Shown here one piece after another: positions 17,829 through 27,137 of a stretch of 64,000 nucleotides of DNA. This DNA comes from JARRKU01 sp963675565 (lineage in GTDB: Bacteria; Desulfobacterota; Desulfobacteria; Desulfobacterales; Desulfosarcinaceae): the NCBI GenBank assembly GCA_963675565.2, contig CAXXYD010000004.1, positions 1,612,001-1,676,000 of the forward strand, written 5' to 3'. The notes under the pieces were generated by a model. It made no database searches, was not told where the DNA came from, and worked only from the letters and a program-made list of their open reading frames with translations. Every line of letters starts with the position of its first letter. Positions within the stretch are counted from its first letter, which is position 1. The position numbers and the translations under genes are program-made.

Positions 17829-20069
17829 ATGACCCGTCCTGAAAACATCATTCAGTCCACCATGTCGCCGGAAGAACGGCAACGACGTAAAAGAGAACGA
17901 ATCCTCATTGTTGTGATTACCGCTGTGGCCGGACTGCTGGCTATGGCGCTTAACCGGAAGCTTTACCTGGCAGCCGATTTTTCGGTATCCAACCAGGTAC
18001 TGATATTCATTCTGATCAATATCAATCTCCTGCTGCTGCTGCTGCTCATTTTTCTGGTATTCCGCAACCTGGTCAAATTGCTCTACGACCGAAAACGCAA
18101 GGTCATGGGCGCCAAGCTTCGCACCCGACTTGTGGTTGCGTTCATTACATTGACGCTGCTGCCGGCGACCATTCTTTTTGTTTTCTCCATCAACTTCATC
18201 ACCAGCAGCATTGAATTCTGGTTCAATGTCCCCGTTGAGCAGGCACTGGAAAACTCACTGAAGGTCGGACAGGATATTTACCGAAGAACCCAGGAAAGCA
18301 ACACATTCTTCCTGGAGCGAATCGCCTATCAAATTGACAAAAAGAATTTTTTAAACAAGGACAGACGAACCTCTCTGGAACGATACCTTAGAATCGTTCA
18401 GCGGGAATTTAATCTCGATGCAATCGAAGTGTACGACATCAACGCCAAGCGAATTGCATACGCCGTCTCTGAAAGCCACGAATCCCGGCCTTTTGAACAT
18501 ATCAAACCGGATGACCTGCAAAAACCAACGGCTCAAAACGGAATTCACAACATGGTCAGTGAAATCGCTTCCGGAGAACTGATCCGCACCATTGGAAGAA
18601 TACCCTTTGGCGTTGACCCCAGCGAAGCACTGGCTTTTGTAGCCATATCGACTTTTGTCCCGCCGGATCTGGCCACCAGCATGACCTCCATAGCCCGGGG
18701 TTTTGAAGAGTACCAGCAAGTCAAGCTTCTCAAGCAACCCATCCAAAGTTATTACTACATCACCCTTACGGTGGTTGGTTTACTGGTTGTTTTTTGCGCG
18801 GTCTGGTTGGGTTTCTATCTGGCCAAGAGCATTACCATTCCCATTATGCGGCTGGCCGAGGGAACACGCCGGGTGGCGGAGGGAGATTTGAGCTTTGCGC
18901 TGGATGTGCAGGCTGATGATGAAATCGGCAGCCTGGTATCGGCCTTCAACAAGATGACGGCCGATCTGAGAATCAGCAGAGAGCAACTGGAACTATCGGC
19001 CCAGATGCTGCGCAAACAAAACCTCGAAATCGAGGAACGACGCCGCTATATGGAAATCGTCCTCAAGAATGTTTCCGCCGGCGTTATCACCCTGGATTAC
19101 AAAGGCACGATTACCACCTTCAATACAGCGGCAGAAAAAATGCTGGCCTTGAAGTCGGAAGAAATCCTGAACAAAAGCTATCGTGACCTGCTTTCCGGTT
19201 TGAGGCTTAACCTGGCCGAAGAGATCATCGAAACACTTGGCGACACACCCAGAGAAGGCGTGGAGATTCCACTGCGCCTGTCCATCAATGAACGCCCGCG
19301 AAGCTTTCTGGCCTATATCAACTCACTGAAAGATGAAGCCAACTGCAATGTCGGCACGGTAATGGTGATCGACGACCTGACCGAATTGGAAAAAGCCCAA
19401 CGCATGGCGGCCTGGCGGGAAGTCGCCCGCAGAATCGCCCATGAAGTCAAGAATCCATTGACACCCATCACCCTGTCCGCCCAGCGCCTTAAAAGAAGAT
19501 ATTCGCGGGTCGTCAATGAACCCGTGTTTGACGAGTGCACCCAGATGATCATCAATCATGTGGAGTTGATTCGCAATCTGGTCAATGAATTCTCGACCTT
19601 TGCCCGGTTCCCGACTGCAGACCCCAAGCCCTGCGAGCTTCCGCCAATTATTGAAGAGACTGTAGCACTCTATCGGGAAGGGCATCCAAACATTGATTTT
19701 CAGATCACCATCCAGGACGACATCCCCCCCATGAACCTGGATTATCAGCAAATCAAACAGGCTATGATCAATCTGGTGGACAATGCCGTTTCCGCCACCC
19801 GGGCTCACGGCAGCATCGCCATCGTGATCTCCCATGATCCTATTTTGAATCGGGTTCGCATAGAAGTCGCCGATGATGGCATCGGCATATCCGATGAAGA
19901 CAAAATCCGACTGTTCGAGCCCAATTTCTCAACCAAAAAAGCCGGCATGGGGCTTGGGTTGACCATTGTGAACAGCATTGTAACAGACCATAACGGAGTG
20001 ATCAGCGTGCAGGGCAATCAGCCGAGAGGAGCCAAGTTTGTCATCGAACTTCCCACTAGAATGGGGTAA
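17829..20069 (+). CDS. NtrY-like sensor histidine kinase
   Basis: A 746-aa membrane sensor kinase. Hydrophobic helices lie near residues 25-45, 55-80 and 100-125. A periplasmic-side region and another helix (YYITLTVVGLLVVFCAVWLGFYL, near 305-328) follow, then HAMP, a PAS domain (VSAGVITLDYKGTITTFN), the H-box RRIAHEVKNPLTPI, and an ATPase domain with NLVDNA, DDGIGI and GMGLGLTI. It pairs with the downstream NtrX-like regulator. In relatives this pair acts in nitrogen or redox control, but the signal here is unknown. Confidence 0.9.
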   Translation: MTRPENIIQSTMSPEERQRRKRERILIVVITAVAGLLAMALNRKLYLAADFSVSNQVLIFILININLLLLLLLIFLVFRNLVKLLYDRKRKVMGAKLRTRLVVAFITLTLLPATILFVFSINFITSSIEFWFNVPVEQALENSLKVGQDIYRRTQESNTFFLERIAYQIDKKNFLNKDRRTSLERYLRIVQREFNLDAIEVYDINAKRIAYAVSESHESRPFEHIKPDDLQKPTAQNGIHNMVSEIASGELIRTIGRIPFGVDPSEALAFVAISTFVPPDLATSMTSIARGFEEYQQVKLLKQPIQSYYYITLTVVGLLVVFCAVWLGFYLAKSITIPIMRLAEGTRRVAEGDLSFALDVQADDEIGSLVSAFNKMTADLRISREQLELSAQMLRKQNLEIEERRRYMEIVLKNVSAGVITLDYKGTITTFNTAAEKMLALKSEEILNKSYRDLLSGLRLNLAEEIIETLGDTPREGVEIPLRLSINERPRSFLAYINSLKDEANCNVGTVMVIDDLTELEKAQRMAAWREVARRIAHEVKNPLTPITLSAQRLKRRYSRVVNEPVFDECTQMIINHVELIRNLVNEFSTFARFPTADPKPCELPPIIEETVALYREGHPNIDFQITIQDDIPPMNLDYQQIKQAMINLVDNAVSATRAHGSIAIVISHDPILNRVRIEVADDGIGISDEDKIRLFEPNFSTKKAGMGLGLTIVNSIVTDHNGVISVQGNQPRGAKFVIELPTRMG

Positions 20070-20274
20070 AGTTGACCTTTAAGAATGCATTAAATGTTGA
20101 ATGCCAACGTCATTCATTAACTTGCTATTATTCCCAGTGAACTTTGTGAAAGCCGCGTCCCGCCGCGGCATCAAAACAAGCGGCCCGAAATGTCGCAGTA
20201 AGACGCCGCTGCCACAAATAAATAGGGCTTTTGGTAAGTGACATTGAGTTGAAGGCCCGAAAGGATGAGAGAAT

Positions 20275-21639
20275 ATGTTTCCGACGATTTTGGTGGTGGA
20301 TGATGAGCCCTCCATCGTACAGTCATTGAGTGGCCTGCTCCTTGACGAGGGATTTGAGGTCATGACAGCCGGCAACGGTTACGAAGCCTTGCAGCAAATC
20401 GAATCCAATGCGCCGGACCTGGTTTTGCTGGATATTTGGATGCCCGGCCTCGATGGAATTGAAACCTTGAAGGAGATCAAAAAAGCGAGCCCGCGCATTC
20501 ACGTCATTATGGTCACCGGCCATGGTACCATTGAAACGGCCGTACAGGCGACGAAACTGGGCGCCTTTGACTTTATCGAGAAACCCCTCGCTTTTGAAAA
20601 AGTCATCGTGGCCATCAACAACGCCCTGAATTTCAGACGCCTTGAGGAAGAGAATCGATATCTTCGGAAAAAGATCATCGACAAACACTCCATCACCGGA
20701 ACGAGTGAAACGATCGCTGCATTGAAGGAACACATCGCCAAAGTCGCTCCCACCGACAGCTGGGTCCTGATCAAAGGTGAAAACGGCACCGGAAAGGAAC
20801 TGGTGGCACGCACCATCCACAATTTAAGCCAACGGGCCACACAACCGCTGATTGATGTGAACTGTGCGGCGATTCCCGAAGAACTGATCGAAAGCGAGCT
20901 GTTCGGCCATGAAAAGGGCGCATTTACCGGCGCCCATTCGAAAAAAATCGGCAAATTCGAGCTGGCGGACGGCGGCACCATCTTTCTGGATGAAATCGCT
21001 GACATGAGTCTGAAAACGCAGGCCAAAATATTACGTGTATTGCAGGAAAAACAATTTCAGCGTGTGGGTGGAAGCCGCACCCTGAAAGTCGATGTTCGCG
21101 TTATGGCCGCAACCAACAAAGATCTGGAAGCTGAAATCAACAATGGAACCTTCAGGGAGGATCTTTATTACCGGCTGAATGTGGTGCCGATTGAAGTCCC
21201 GCCGTTAAGAGACCGAAAGGAAGATATCCCGATGCTCGTGGATATTTTCCTTGAGGAAGCCGCCCACAAAACCAGGGGGATTATAAAGACCATGTCCTCC
21301 GGGGCAAAGGAATTGCTGGCTCGCAACAACTGGCCGGGTAATGTCCGTGAATTGAAAAACCTTGTGGAACGCCTGGTCATAATGGTCAACGAAGAAAGTA
21401 TTGAATCAGACCATCTCCCAAAGCAATACAACCCCAAAGCCGGACTCGCGGATTTCTACAACACCAACCCGCTGTTTGAAATGGATCGGCTCAAATTGGC
21501 CAAGCTCTCTTTTGAAAAACAATTTATTCAGCAGAAGCTCATCGAGAATGAATTCAACGTAACCCGCACCGCCAAAACCATCGGAGTGGAACGCAGCTAT
21601 TTGCACCGCAGGATCAAAAAACTGGAGCAGGAGCCGTAA
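20275..21639 (+). CDS. NtrX-like sigma-54-dependent response regulator
   Basis: A 454-aa transcription activator. The receiver domain has phospho-acceptor D53 in LLDIWMPGLDG. The AAA+ domain (about 140-375) has Walker A GENGTGKE, the sigma-54 contact loop in HEKGAFTGAHSKK, and Walker B GGTIFLDEIADM. The C-terminal Fis-type helix-turn-helix is NVTRTAKTIGVERSYLHRRI. AGGATGAGAG precedes the ATG. It is the likely partner of the kinase upstream; its target promoters were not found in this window. Confidence 0.93.
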   Translation: MFPTILVVDDEPSIVQSLSGLLLDEGFEVMTAGNGYEALQQIESNAPDLVLLDIWMPGLDGIETLKEIKKASPRIHVIMVTGHGTIETAVQATKLGAFDFIEKPLAFEKVIVAINNALNFRRLEEENRYLRKKIIDKHSITGTSETIAALKEHIAKVAPTDSWVLIKGENGTGKELVARTIHNLSQRATQPLIDVNCAAIPEELIESELFGHEKGAFTGAHSKKIGKFELADGGTIFLDEIADMSLKTQAKILRVLQEKQFQRVGGSRTLKVDVRVMAATNKDLEAEINNGTFREDLYYRLNVVPIEVPPLRDRKEDIPMLVDIFLEEAAHKTRGIIKTMSSGAKELLARNNWPGNVRELKNLVERLVIMVNEESIESDHLPKQYNPKAGLADFYNTNPLFEMDRLKLAKLSFEKQFIQQKLIENEFNVTRTAKTIGVERSYLHRRIKKLEQEP

Positions 21640-21751
21640 ATTTCAGGCCCCAACAGAAGCCGGCAAAGAATGCCGTACCCTGGGAAAGCATCCTTTAGGG
21701 CGGTTTCCACGGCTGTCACGATGTCCACATAACCCATCACGGAAAAATCTG

Positions 21752-22336
21752 ATGCGAATTATCAGCGGCCGCCTCAGGGGACGAAAGCTTCACGCCTTCC
21801 ATGGATCTGCGGTTCGGCCGACAGGCGACCGTGTCCGCGAGTCGCTGTTTAACATACTGGCGCAAAAGCCGCTTGCGGCAAAAGTACTGGATCTGTTTGC
21901 CGGAACCGGCGCACTGGGCATCGAGGCCATCAGCCGAGGAGCTCGAACGGCGGTTTTTGTAGACAACGCACCGCAGTCGCTGGCGCTCATCCGAAAAAAT
22001 ATCCGGCACTGCGGATTGAGCCCATATGCCCATGTCATTAAATCGGATATCACGGCCGGCCTGGGGTGCCTGCAAACGTTCCCAATGGCGTTTGATCTCG
22101 TTTTCATGGATCCGCCCTATGGCCGGGACCTGGTTTCCGTTACCATGGGCCACTTGCTGGCCAGCGGTTGCCTGGCGCCAGAGGCCACAATTGTGACCGA
22201 GCATGAAGCGGATCATACCCCGGCAATGGCATCCGGCCCATACCATGTGATCGACCGGCGCAAATACGGGAAAACCGGTTTGTCCATCTACCTGTACACT
22301 CCGGATCCTGCTTCGCACCACAATGGGCCGGCATAG
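21752..22336 (+). CDS. rsmD: 16S rRNA (guanine(966)-N(2))-methyltransferase RsmD
   Basis: AdoMet-dependent methylase of G966 in 16S rRNA. The 194-aa protein begins MRIISGRLRGRKL, then shows RPTGDRVRESLFNIL, the AdoMet-binding VLDLFAGTGALGIEA (about 46-60), and the catalytic DPPY (near 117). The neighbour coaD 100 bases downstream is the usual partner. The ATG has a weak site (GGAAAAA). Confidence 0.95.
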   Translation: MRIISGRLRGRKLHAFHGSAVRPTGDRVRESLFNILAQKPLAAKVLDLFAGTGALGIEAISRGARTAVFVDNAPQSLALIRKNIRHCGLSPYAHVIKSDITAGLGCLQTFPMAFDLVFMDPPYGRDLVSVTMGHLLASGCLAPEATIVTEHEADHTPAMASGPYHVIDRRKYGKTGLSIYLYTPDPASHHNGPA

Positions 22337-22436
22337 AATCCGCTTAGAAAAAAACCCATGCGGCCGGATTGCAACTTTCATTCATTTATGCTAGTCTATC
22401 AAGTATTTAGGGAAAACCCCGAAACTGAAGGAGCCC

Positions 22437-22925
22437 ATGAAACACATCGCCATCTACCCCGGTTCTTTTGATCCTGTGACCAACGGGCACGTCGATATCG
22501 TGCAAAGGGGAACCCACCTTTTTGACAAGATCATCGTGGCCATACTTTACAACCCCAACAAGCAATCCCTTTTTTCCGTAGAAGAACGAATGGAAATGCT
22601 CCAGGAAAGCATGAAAGAGATCCCCGGTGTGTCTTTTGATACATTTGGCGGATTGCTTGTGGACTATGCCGGCAAGTGCGGCGCCAATGCGATTCTTCGA
22701 GGAATGCGGGCGGTATCGGATTTTGAATATGAATTTCAGCTGGCCCTGATGAATCGCAAATTGAACCGGGATATCCAGACCGTCTTTCTGATGACCGGAT
22801 TGCGTTGGATTTTTACCAGCTCTTCAATCATCAAGGAGGCCGCTCAGTTCGGAGGAGATATCGCCGATATGGTGCCGCCCATCGTCAATCGCAAAATAAA
22901 AGAAAAATTCAGCCAGTCAGCCTGA
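22437..22925 (+). CDS. coaD: Phosphopantetheine adenylyltransferase
   Basis: Penultimate step of coenzyme A synthesis. The 162-aa protein has the T/HxGH nucleotidyl-transferase motif in YPGSFDPVTNGHVDI, FDTFGGLLVDYA, LRGMRAVSDFEYEFQLALMN, and the SSSIIKEAA end motif. AAGGAG lies just before the ATG. It follows rsmD, a common order. Confidence 0.97.
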   Translation: MKHIAIYPGSFDPVTNGHVDIVQRGTHLFDKIIVAILYNPNKQSLFSVEERMEMLQESMKEIPGVSFDTFGGLLVDYAGKCGANAILRGMRAVSDFEYEFQLALMNRKLNRDIQTVFLMTGLRWIFTSSSIIKEAAQFGGDIADMVPPIVNRKIKEKFSQSA

Positions 22926-22935
22926 CAGGAATCGT

Positions 22936-23835
22936 ATGGATCTTTGGCAATTACATATCTTTTGCAAAGTCGTCGATCTTGGAAGCTTTTCTAAAGCCGG
23001 TGAGGCCGTGCGCCTTTCCCAACCCACTGTCAGCAGTCATATCAAAGACCTGGAAGCCCATTTCGGCACACGCCTTGTCGATCGGCTTGCTCGCAGCGTA
23101 ACGCCCACCCATGCCGGCATGCTCCTGTACGACTATGCACGCCGGCTCATGGTTCTGCGCGATAAAACCGAAACGGCAATGGCTGAATTCAGCGGCAAAA
23201 TCAAAGGCCGGCTGAATCTCGGCGGCAGTACAATCCCCGGCGGCTACGTGCTCCCCAGGATAATCGGCCTTTTTACGCGCCAATATCCCCAGGTGCATAT
23301 TTCCCTGGCCGTTGCCGGCACATCGGAAATCATCCAGAAAACCATTGACGGCCATATCGAATTCAGCGTGGTGGGAGCTCAAAGCGGTGATAAAAAACTG
23401 CTCCAGGAACCCATTATCAATGATGAAATGTGCCTGATCATACCGTCGAGCCACAAGTGGGCGAACCGCCGCGAAATCGCTATTGCCGATCTGATGGAAG
23501 AACCGTTCATAGTGCGGGAGGCGGGCTCAGGCACCCTGCACTCCATTCAGGAACAGTTGCAGACGGACCGGCACAGCCTCAGCGATCTCAACATTGTCTG
23601 CGAAATGGGCAGCACCGAGGCCATCCGCCAGGCCATTAAAAATGGTGTCGGCATATCCATTCTATCCCGTATTGCCGTTGCCGAGGATGTGCAAACCGGC
23701 CTCTTGAAAACGCTTCGGGTCCGGGGTCTGGATCTCAAACGTAATTTTTATCTCACCATTCACAGGCAACGCGCGCTTTCGCCGCTGAGCCATGCGTTCA
23801 TTGAATTTCTAAAAACGGATATCGAGACGGCTTGA
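22936..23835 (+). CDS. LysR-family regulator, selenium-metabolism-associated type
   Basis: A 299-aa LysR regulator with an N-terminal winged helix (MDLWQLHIFCKVVDLGSFSKAGEAVRLSQPTVSSHI region, residues 1-60) and a substrate-binding domain with the phrases GSTIPGGYVLP, REAGSGT and GSTEAIRQAIKNGVGISILS. These phrases match my memory of the subfamily named for selenium metabolism in anaerobes. No selenoprotein or sel gene is in this window, so the link is by family only. It begins 10 bases after coaD, and no divergent target gene is seen. Confidence 0.8.
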   Translation: MDLWQLHIFCKVVDLGSFSKAGEAVRLSQPTVSSHIKDLEAHFGTRLVDRLARSVTPTHAGMLLYDYARRLMVLRDKTETAMAEFSGKIKGRLNLGGSTIPGGYVLPRIIGLFTRQYPQVHISLAVAGTSEIIQKTIDGHIEFSVVGAQSGDKKLLQEPIINDEMCLIIPSSHKWANRREIAIADLMEEPFIVREAGSGTLHSIQEQLQTDRHSLSDLNIVCEMGSTEAIRQAIKNGVGISILSRIAVAEDVQTGLLKTLRVRGLDLKRNFYLTIHRQRALSPLSHAFIEFLKTDIETA

Positions 23836-23913
23836 TTTTTATAGTGCTGGCTTTATGTTCCTTCAGTTGCACCCGTAACGGCCAGCCGCCGCACCCACTC
23901 AGGAGTAACGATC

Positions 23914-26091
23914 ATGTCTGCGATCTTCCCTTCGAATGCCGAGATTATCCTAAAAAAACGTTATCTCAAAAAGGATGACAGGGGCGATATCATAGAATCC
24001 CCGGAAGAGATGCTGAGGCGGGTGGCCCGCCATGTGGCTGCAGGAGATAATAAATTTGGCCCGCGCGGCACTGTGGCCAAAACCGAAGAAAAATTCTTTC
24101 ACATGTTGTCCAACCTTTGGTTTTTGCCCAATTCCCCCACCCTGATGAATGCAGGCAACCGACTCGGTCAATTGGCGGCGTGTTTCGTGCTGCCGGTCAA
24201 CGACAGCATGGAAAGTATCTTCGATGCTGTAAAACATACCGCCATCATTCACAAATCGGGCGGGGGCACCGGATTTTCGTTTTCACGCATACGGCCGGCC
24301 AATGATACCGTATCCAGCACCACCGGTGTTTCCAGCGGCCCGCTCTCTTTTTTGAAGGTTTTTGATACCGCCACGGAAGCCGTAAAACAGGGCGGCACAC
24401 GCCGGGGGGCCAACATGGGTCTTCTTCGGGTGGACCATCCCGATATTGAAGCGTTCATCACGGCCAAAAATGATCCGCTCCAGCTGCCCAACTTTAATCT
24501 TTCAGTGGCCATAACGCAGTGTTTTCTGGATGCTCTGGAAAACGACACGGCCTACGAACTGATCAACCCCCGCAACGGCCAAGTCCTGCGGCAGGTATCC
24601 GCCAAAAAAGTATTCGACCTGATCACTGCATCGGCGTGGCAAAACGGTGAGCCCGGCATTGTTTTCATCGATCGTCTGAACCGGGACAACCCTACCCCTG
24701 CACTGGGCAGCCTTGATGCTACCAATCCCTGTGGCGAGCAGCCGCTGCTTCCGTTTGAATCCTGTACGTTGGGATCGATCAATCTTTCACGGATGGTCAA
24801 CGCCAAAGGAGTGATGTTCACCCGGCTCAAACGCACCGTCCACGATGCCATTCATTTTTTGGACAACGTCATTGAAGTCAATCAATATCCCCTGCCGCAG
24901 ATCGAAAAAGCCAGTCAAGAAACCCGAAAAGTGGGGTTGGGCATTATGGGTTTTGCCGATATGCTCATCAAAATGAACATTGCCTATGATTCCCAGGCCG
25001 CCATTGATCAGGCCAAAACGATCATGGGCTTTATCCAGGGGGAAGCCCGAAGCGCATCAAGCAACCTGGGGAAAAGGCGGGGCAACTTTCCCGCCTATGG
25101 AAAAAGTGTGTTCAACAGGCCCCGGACGCCCCATATGCGCAATGCAACGGTCACGACCATTGCCCCCACCGGTACGATCAGCTTGCTGGCAGGCACCTCC
25201 AGCGGTATTGAACCGCTTTACGCCGTGGCGCATGTTCGAAATGTTTTAAGCGGCCGTAAACTGATCGACATCCATCCCCTTTTTTTGAAAATTGCCAAAA
25301 AAGAGGGCTTTTATTCAACCCAGCTCCTGGAAGCGGTCAGTCAAAGCGGGAGCATTCAATCCCTGGAATCCGTTCCCCCTTCTGTCCGCCTGCTTTTTCA
25401 TACGGCCCACGACATTAACCCGCAATGGCATGTCAAAGTGCAAGCTGAGTTCCAAAAATACACGGACAATGCCGTCTCCAAAACCATCAACTTTCCGGCC
25501 GGCGCAACCCTGGAACAAGTCGCTGAAGCGTTTATGGCCGCCGCCCGCCAGGATTGCAAGGGAATCACCATCTACCGGGATGGCAGCCGCAAGAACCAGA
25601 TACTCAGCGCGGGATCTGCCATTACGCCCTCTGAATGTGCCCAGATCGCCCCCCGGCCCCGCCCGCAGCGAACGCAAGGTGTCACCGAAAGAATCAGCAC
25701 CGGTTGCGGCAAATTGTACGTGACCATTAACGCCGATAGTCAAGGTACATGCGAAGTTTTTGCACAAATGGGAAAAACCGGCGGCTGCGCATCTTCCCAA
25801 ATTGAAGCGGCAGGCCGCCTGATATCGCTCGCCCTGCGTTCGGGGGTAAAAATCGAAGCGATTATCAAGCAAATGAGCGGAATCCGATGCCCTTCGCCCG
25901 CCTGGCAAAATGGTAAAATGGTCCTCTCCTGCCCGGATGCGATGGCCCAGGTGCTTAAAGCGGTGGCCATGACCGATGAACCGGGTGAAACACCGCAATC
26001 CAACGGGATGTGCCCCGATTGCGGGGCAAGCCTGGTGCATGAAGAAGGATGTTTGATTTGCCGCTTATGCGGATTTTCCAAATGCAGCTAG
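23914..26091 (+). CDS. nrdJ: Vitamin B12-dependent (class II) ribonucleotide reductase
   Basis: Adenosylcobalamin-dependent reductase of ribonucleotides, active with or without oxygen. The 725-aa chain shows PNSPTLMNAG, the substrate loop KSGGGTGFSFSRIRP, the active-site loop NPCGEQPLLPFESC, APTGTISLLAGTSSGIEP, and IYRDGSRKNQ. The C-terminal part has a TSCPD-like region (TGCGKLYVTIN) and a zinc-ribbon end (CPDCG...CLICRLCG). No small radical subunit gene is adjacent, as expected for class II. AGGAG precedes the ATG. It converges on the cyclase gene with 14 bases between. Confidence 0.95.
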   Translation: MSAIFPSNAEIILKKRYLKKDDRGDIIESPEEMLRRVARHVAAGDNKFGPRGTVAKTEEKFFHMLSNLWFLPNSPTLMNAGNRLGQLAACFVLPVNDSMESIFDAVKHTAIIHKSGGGTGFSFSRIRPANDTVSSTTGVSSGPLSFLKVFDTATEAVKQGGTRRGANMGLLRVDHPDIEAFITAKNDPLQLPNFNLSVAITQCFLDALENDTAYELINPRNGQVLRQVSAKKVFDLITASAWQNGEPGIVFIDRLNRDNPTPALGSLDATNPCGEQPLLPFESCTLGSINLSRMVNAKGVMFTRLKRTVHDAIHFLDNVIEVNQYPLPQIEKASQETRKVGLGIMGFADMLIKMNIAYDSQAAIDQAKTIMGFIQGEARSASSNLGKRRGNFPAYGKSVFNRPRTPHMRNATVTTIAPTGTISLLAGTSSGIEPLYAVAHVRNVLSGRKLIDIHPLFLKIAKKEGFYSTQLLEAVSQSGSIQSLESVPPSVRLLFHTAHDINPQWHVKVQAEFQKYTDNAVSKTINFPAGATLEQVAEAFMAAARQDCKGITIYRDGSRKNQILSAGSAITPSECAQIAPRPRPQRTQGVTERISTGCGKLYVTINADSQGTCEVFAQMGKTGGCASSQIEAAGRLISLALRSGVKIEAIIKQMSGIRCPSPAWQNGKMVLSCPDAMAQVLKAVAMTDEPGETPQSNGMCPDCGASLVHEEGCLICRLCGFSKCS

Positions 26092-26105
26092 TATCCATCC
26101 ACGCC

Positions 26106-27011
26106 CTACCGGGCAACGGAACGAATGGAGAAGTGGATGGCTCCGGGGGATTTAGGGGTGGCGGTTCTTCCCGGACAGATGATGCCTTCGCCGTATAGCT
26201 GCAGCTCATCATGCTTTAAATAAACCGTATCCCGATTTGCCAAGTGAATATACGTGCCATTCGAGCTGGCATCCGCCAGGACAAATTTACCCCGCCGGTT
26301 TTCAATCTTGGCGTGCATTCTGGAAACCCCCGCATATTTGAGCACGAGATCGTTGGCCGGAAGCCTGCCAATGGACAAGGTTGTGCGCTTATGATCCATG
26401 GTCAAGCGGGTGTCGCCATATCGGATATGGAGCACGTCATTGGATGATTTCACACCGGCGGAGAATTCCATTACCAGTGTGGCATCTTCTTCTTCATGAA
26501 TGTATTCAAAAATGTCGAATGTGCCGGTTTTTCCTTTAATTGGCAGTTTGCCCACGAAACGGGTCAGCCGCTTATTTTCTTCCGACAGATAGACCCGGGT
26601 GGTCTCCGAAATGAGTGTCTGTCCCGGCTTGGCCAAGGTTTTCATTTTTGCAGCGGAATTCACCGCATCGCCAAAAAGCTTATTGCCGACACGGATCACG
26701 GTCCCGGTATCAATTCGGATATAAAGCCCAACGGGTTCAGCCTCGCTCCGGATCGGCGGACGGGCATCCAGAACCTGATGCATGGTGGCGGCTGCCACGA
26801 CGGCATCATCTGCCGAGACAAAAGCGCACATCAATTCATCGCCGTATGTCCGTAACGACTCTCCATTGTGTTTTCTGGCGACATCTGAAAGATCGCTCAA
26901 AAGCATCATGATCAGGCGTCGGGCCTTATCATCGCCTAAAAGCTCATACAACCTGGAACTGCCGGCAATATCCGCAAAGAGAACCGATCGGTTGAGGGTT
27001 GATTCCTGCAT
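26106..27011 (-). CDS. Class III nucleotidyl cyclase fused to an FHA domain
   Basis: A 301-aa soluble fusion. Residues about 6-170 form a class III cyclase homology domain. Metal-binding D14 (LFADIAGSS) and D58 (YGDELMCAF) are present, and FGDAVNSAAKM carries the conserved Asn (N118), but the usual transition-state Arg is Lys122. The FHA domain (about 190-285) keeps the phosphothreonine-binding marks GR (215-216), S230-R-x-H233 and SNGT (250-253). Activity as a cyclase is therefore possible but unproven. Orientation is cyclase first, FHA last. Confidence 0.82.
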   Translation of the reverse strand: MQESTLNRSVLFADIAGSSRLYELLGDDKARRLIMMLLSDLSDVARKHNGESLRTYGDELMCAFVSADDAVVAAATMHQVLDARPPIRSEAEPVGLYIRIDTGTVIRVGNKLFGDAVNSAAKMKTLAKPGQTLISETTRVYLSEENKRLTRFVGKLPIKGKTGTFDIFEYIHEEEDATLVMEFSAGVKSSNDVLHIRYGDTRLTMDHKRTTLSIGRLPANDLVLKYAGVSRMHAKIENRRGKFVLADASSNGTYIHLANRDTVYLKHDELQLYGEGIICPGRTATPKSPGAIHFSIRSVAR

Positions 27012-27137
27012 TCCGCACCAATCATGTATTATTTGCCTTGTCGTGGAAACTGAACTATTTATGTCGATACACCCTAAAATAGTTAAAAGTCAAGGTGATG
27101 CTGTATGATGGGCCGTAATGTAAATCGCAACGCGCAT

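Noticed and set aside
25315..26040. 241-codon minus-strand open frame opposite nrdJ
   Set aside because: Overlaps the conserved C-terminal part of nrdJ and has no independent support.
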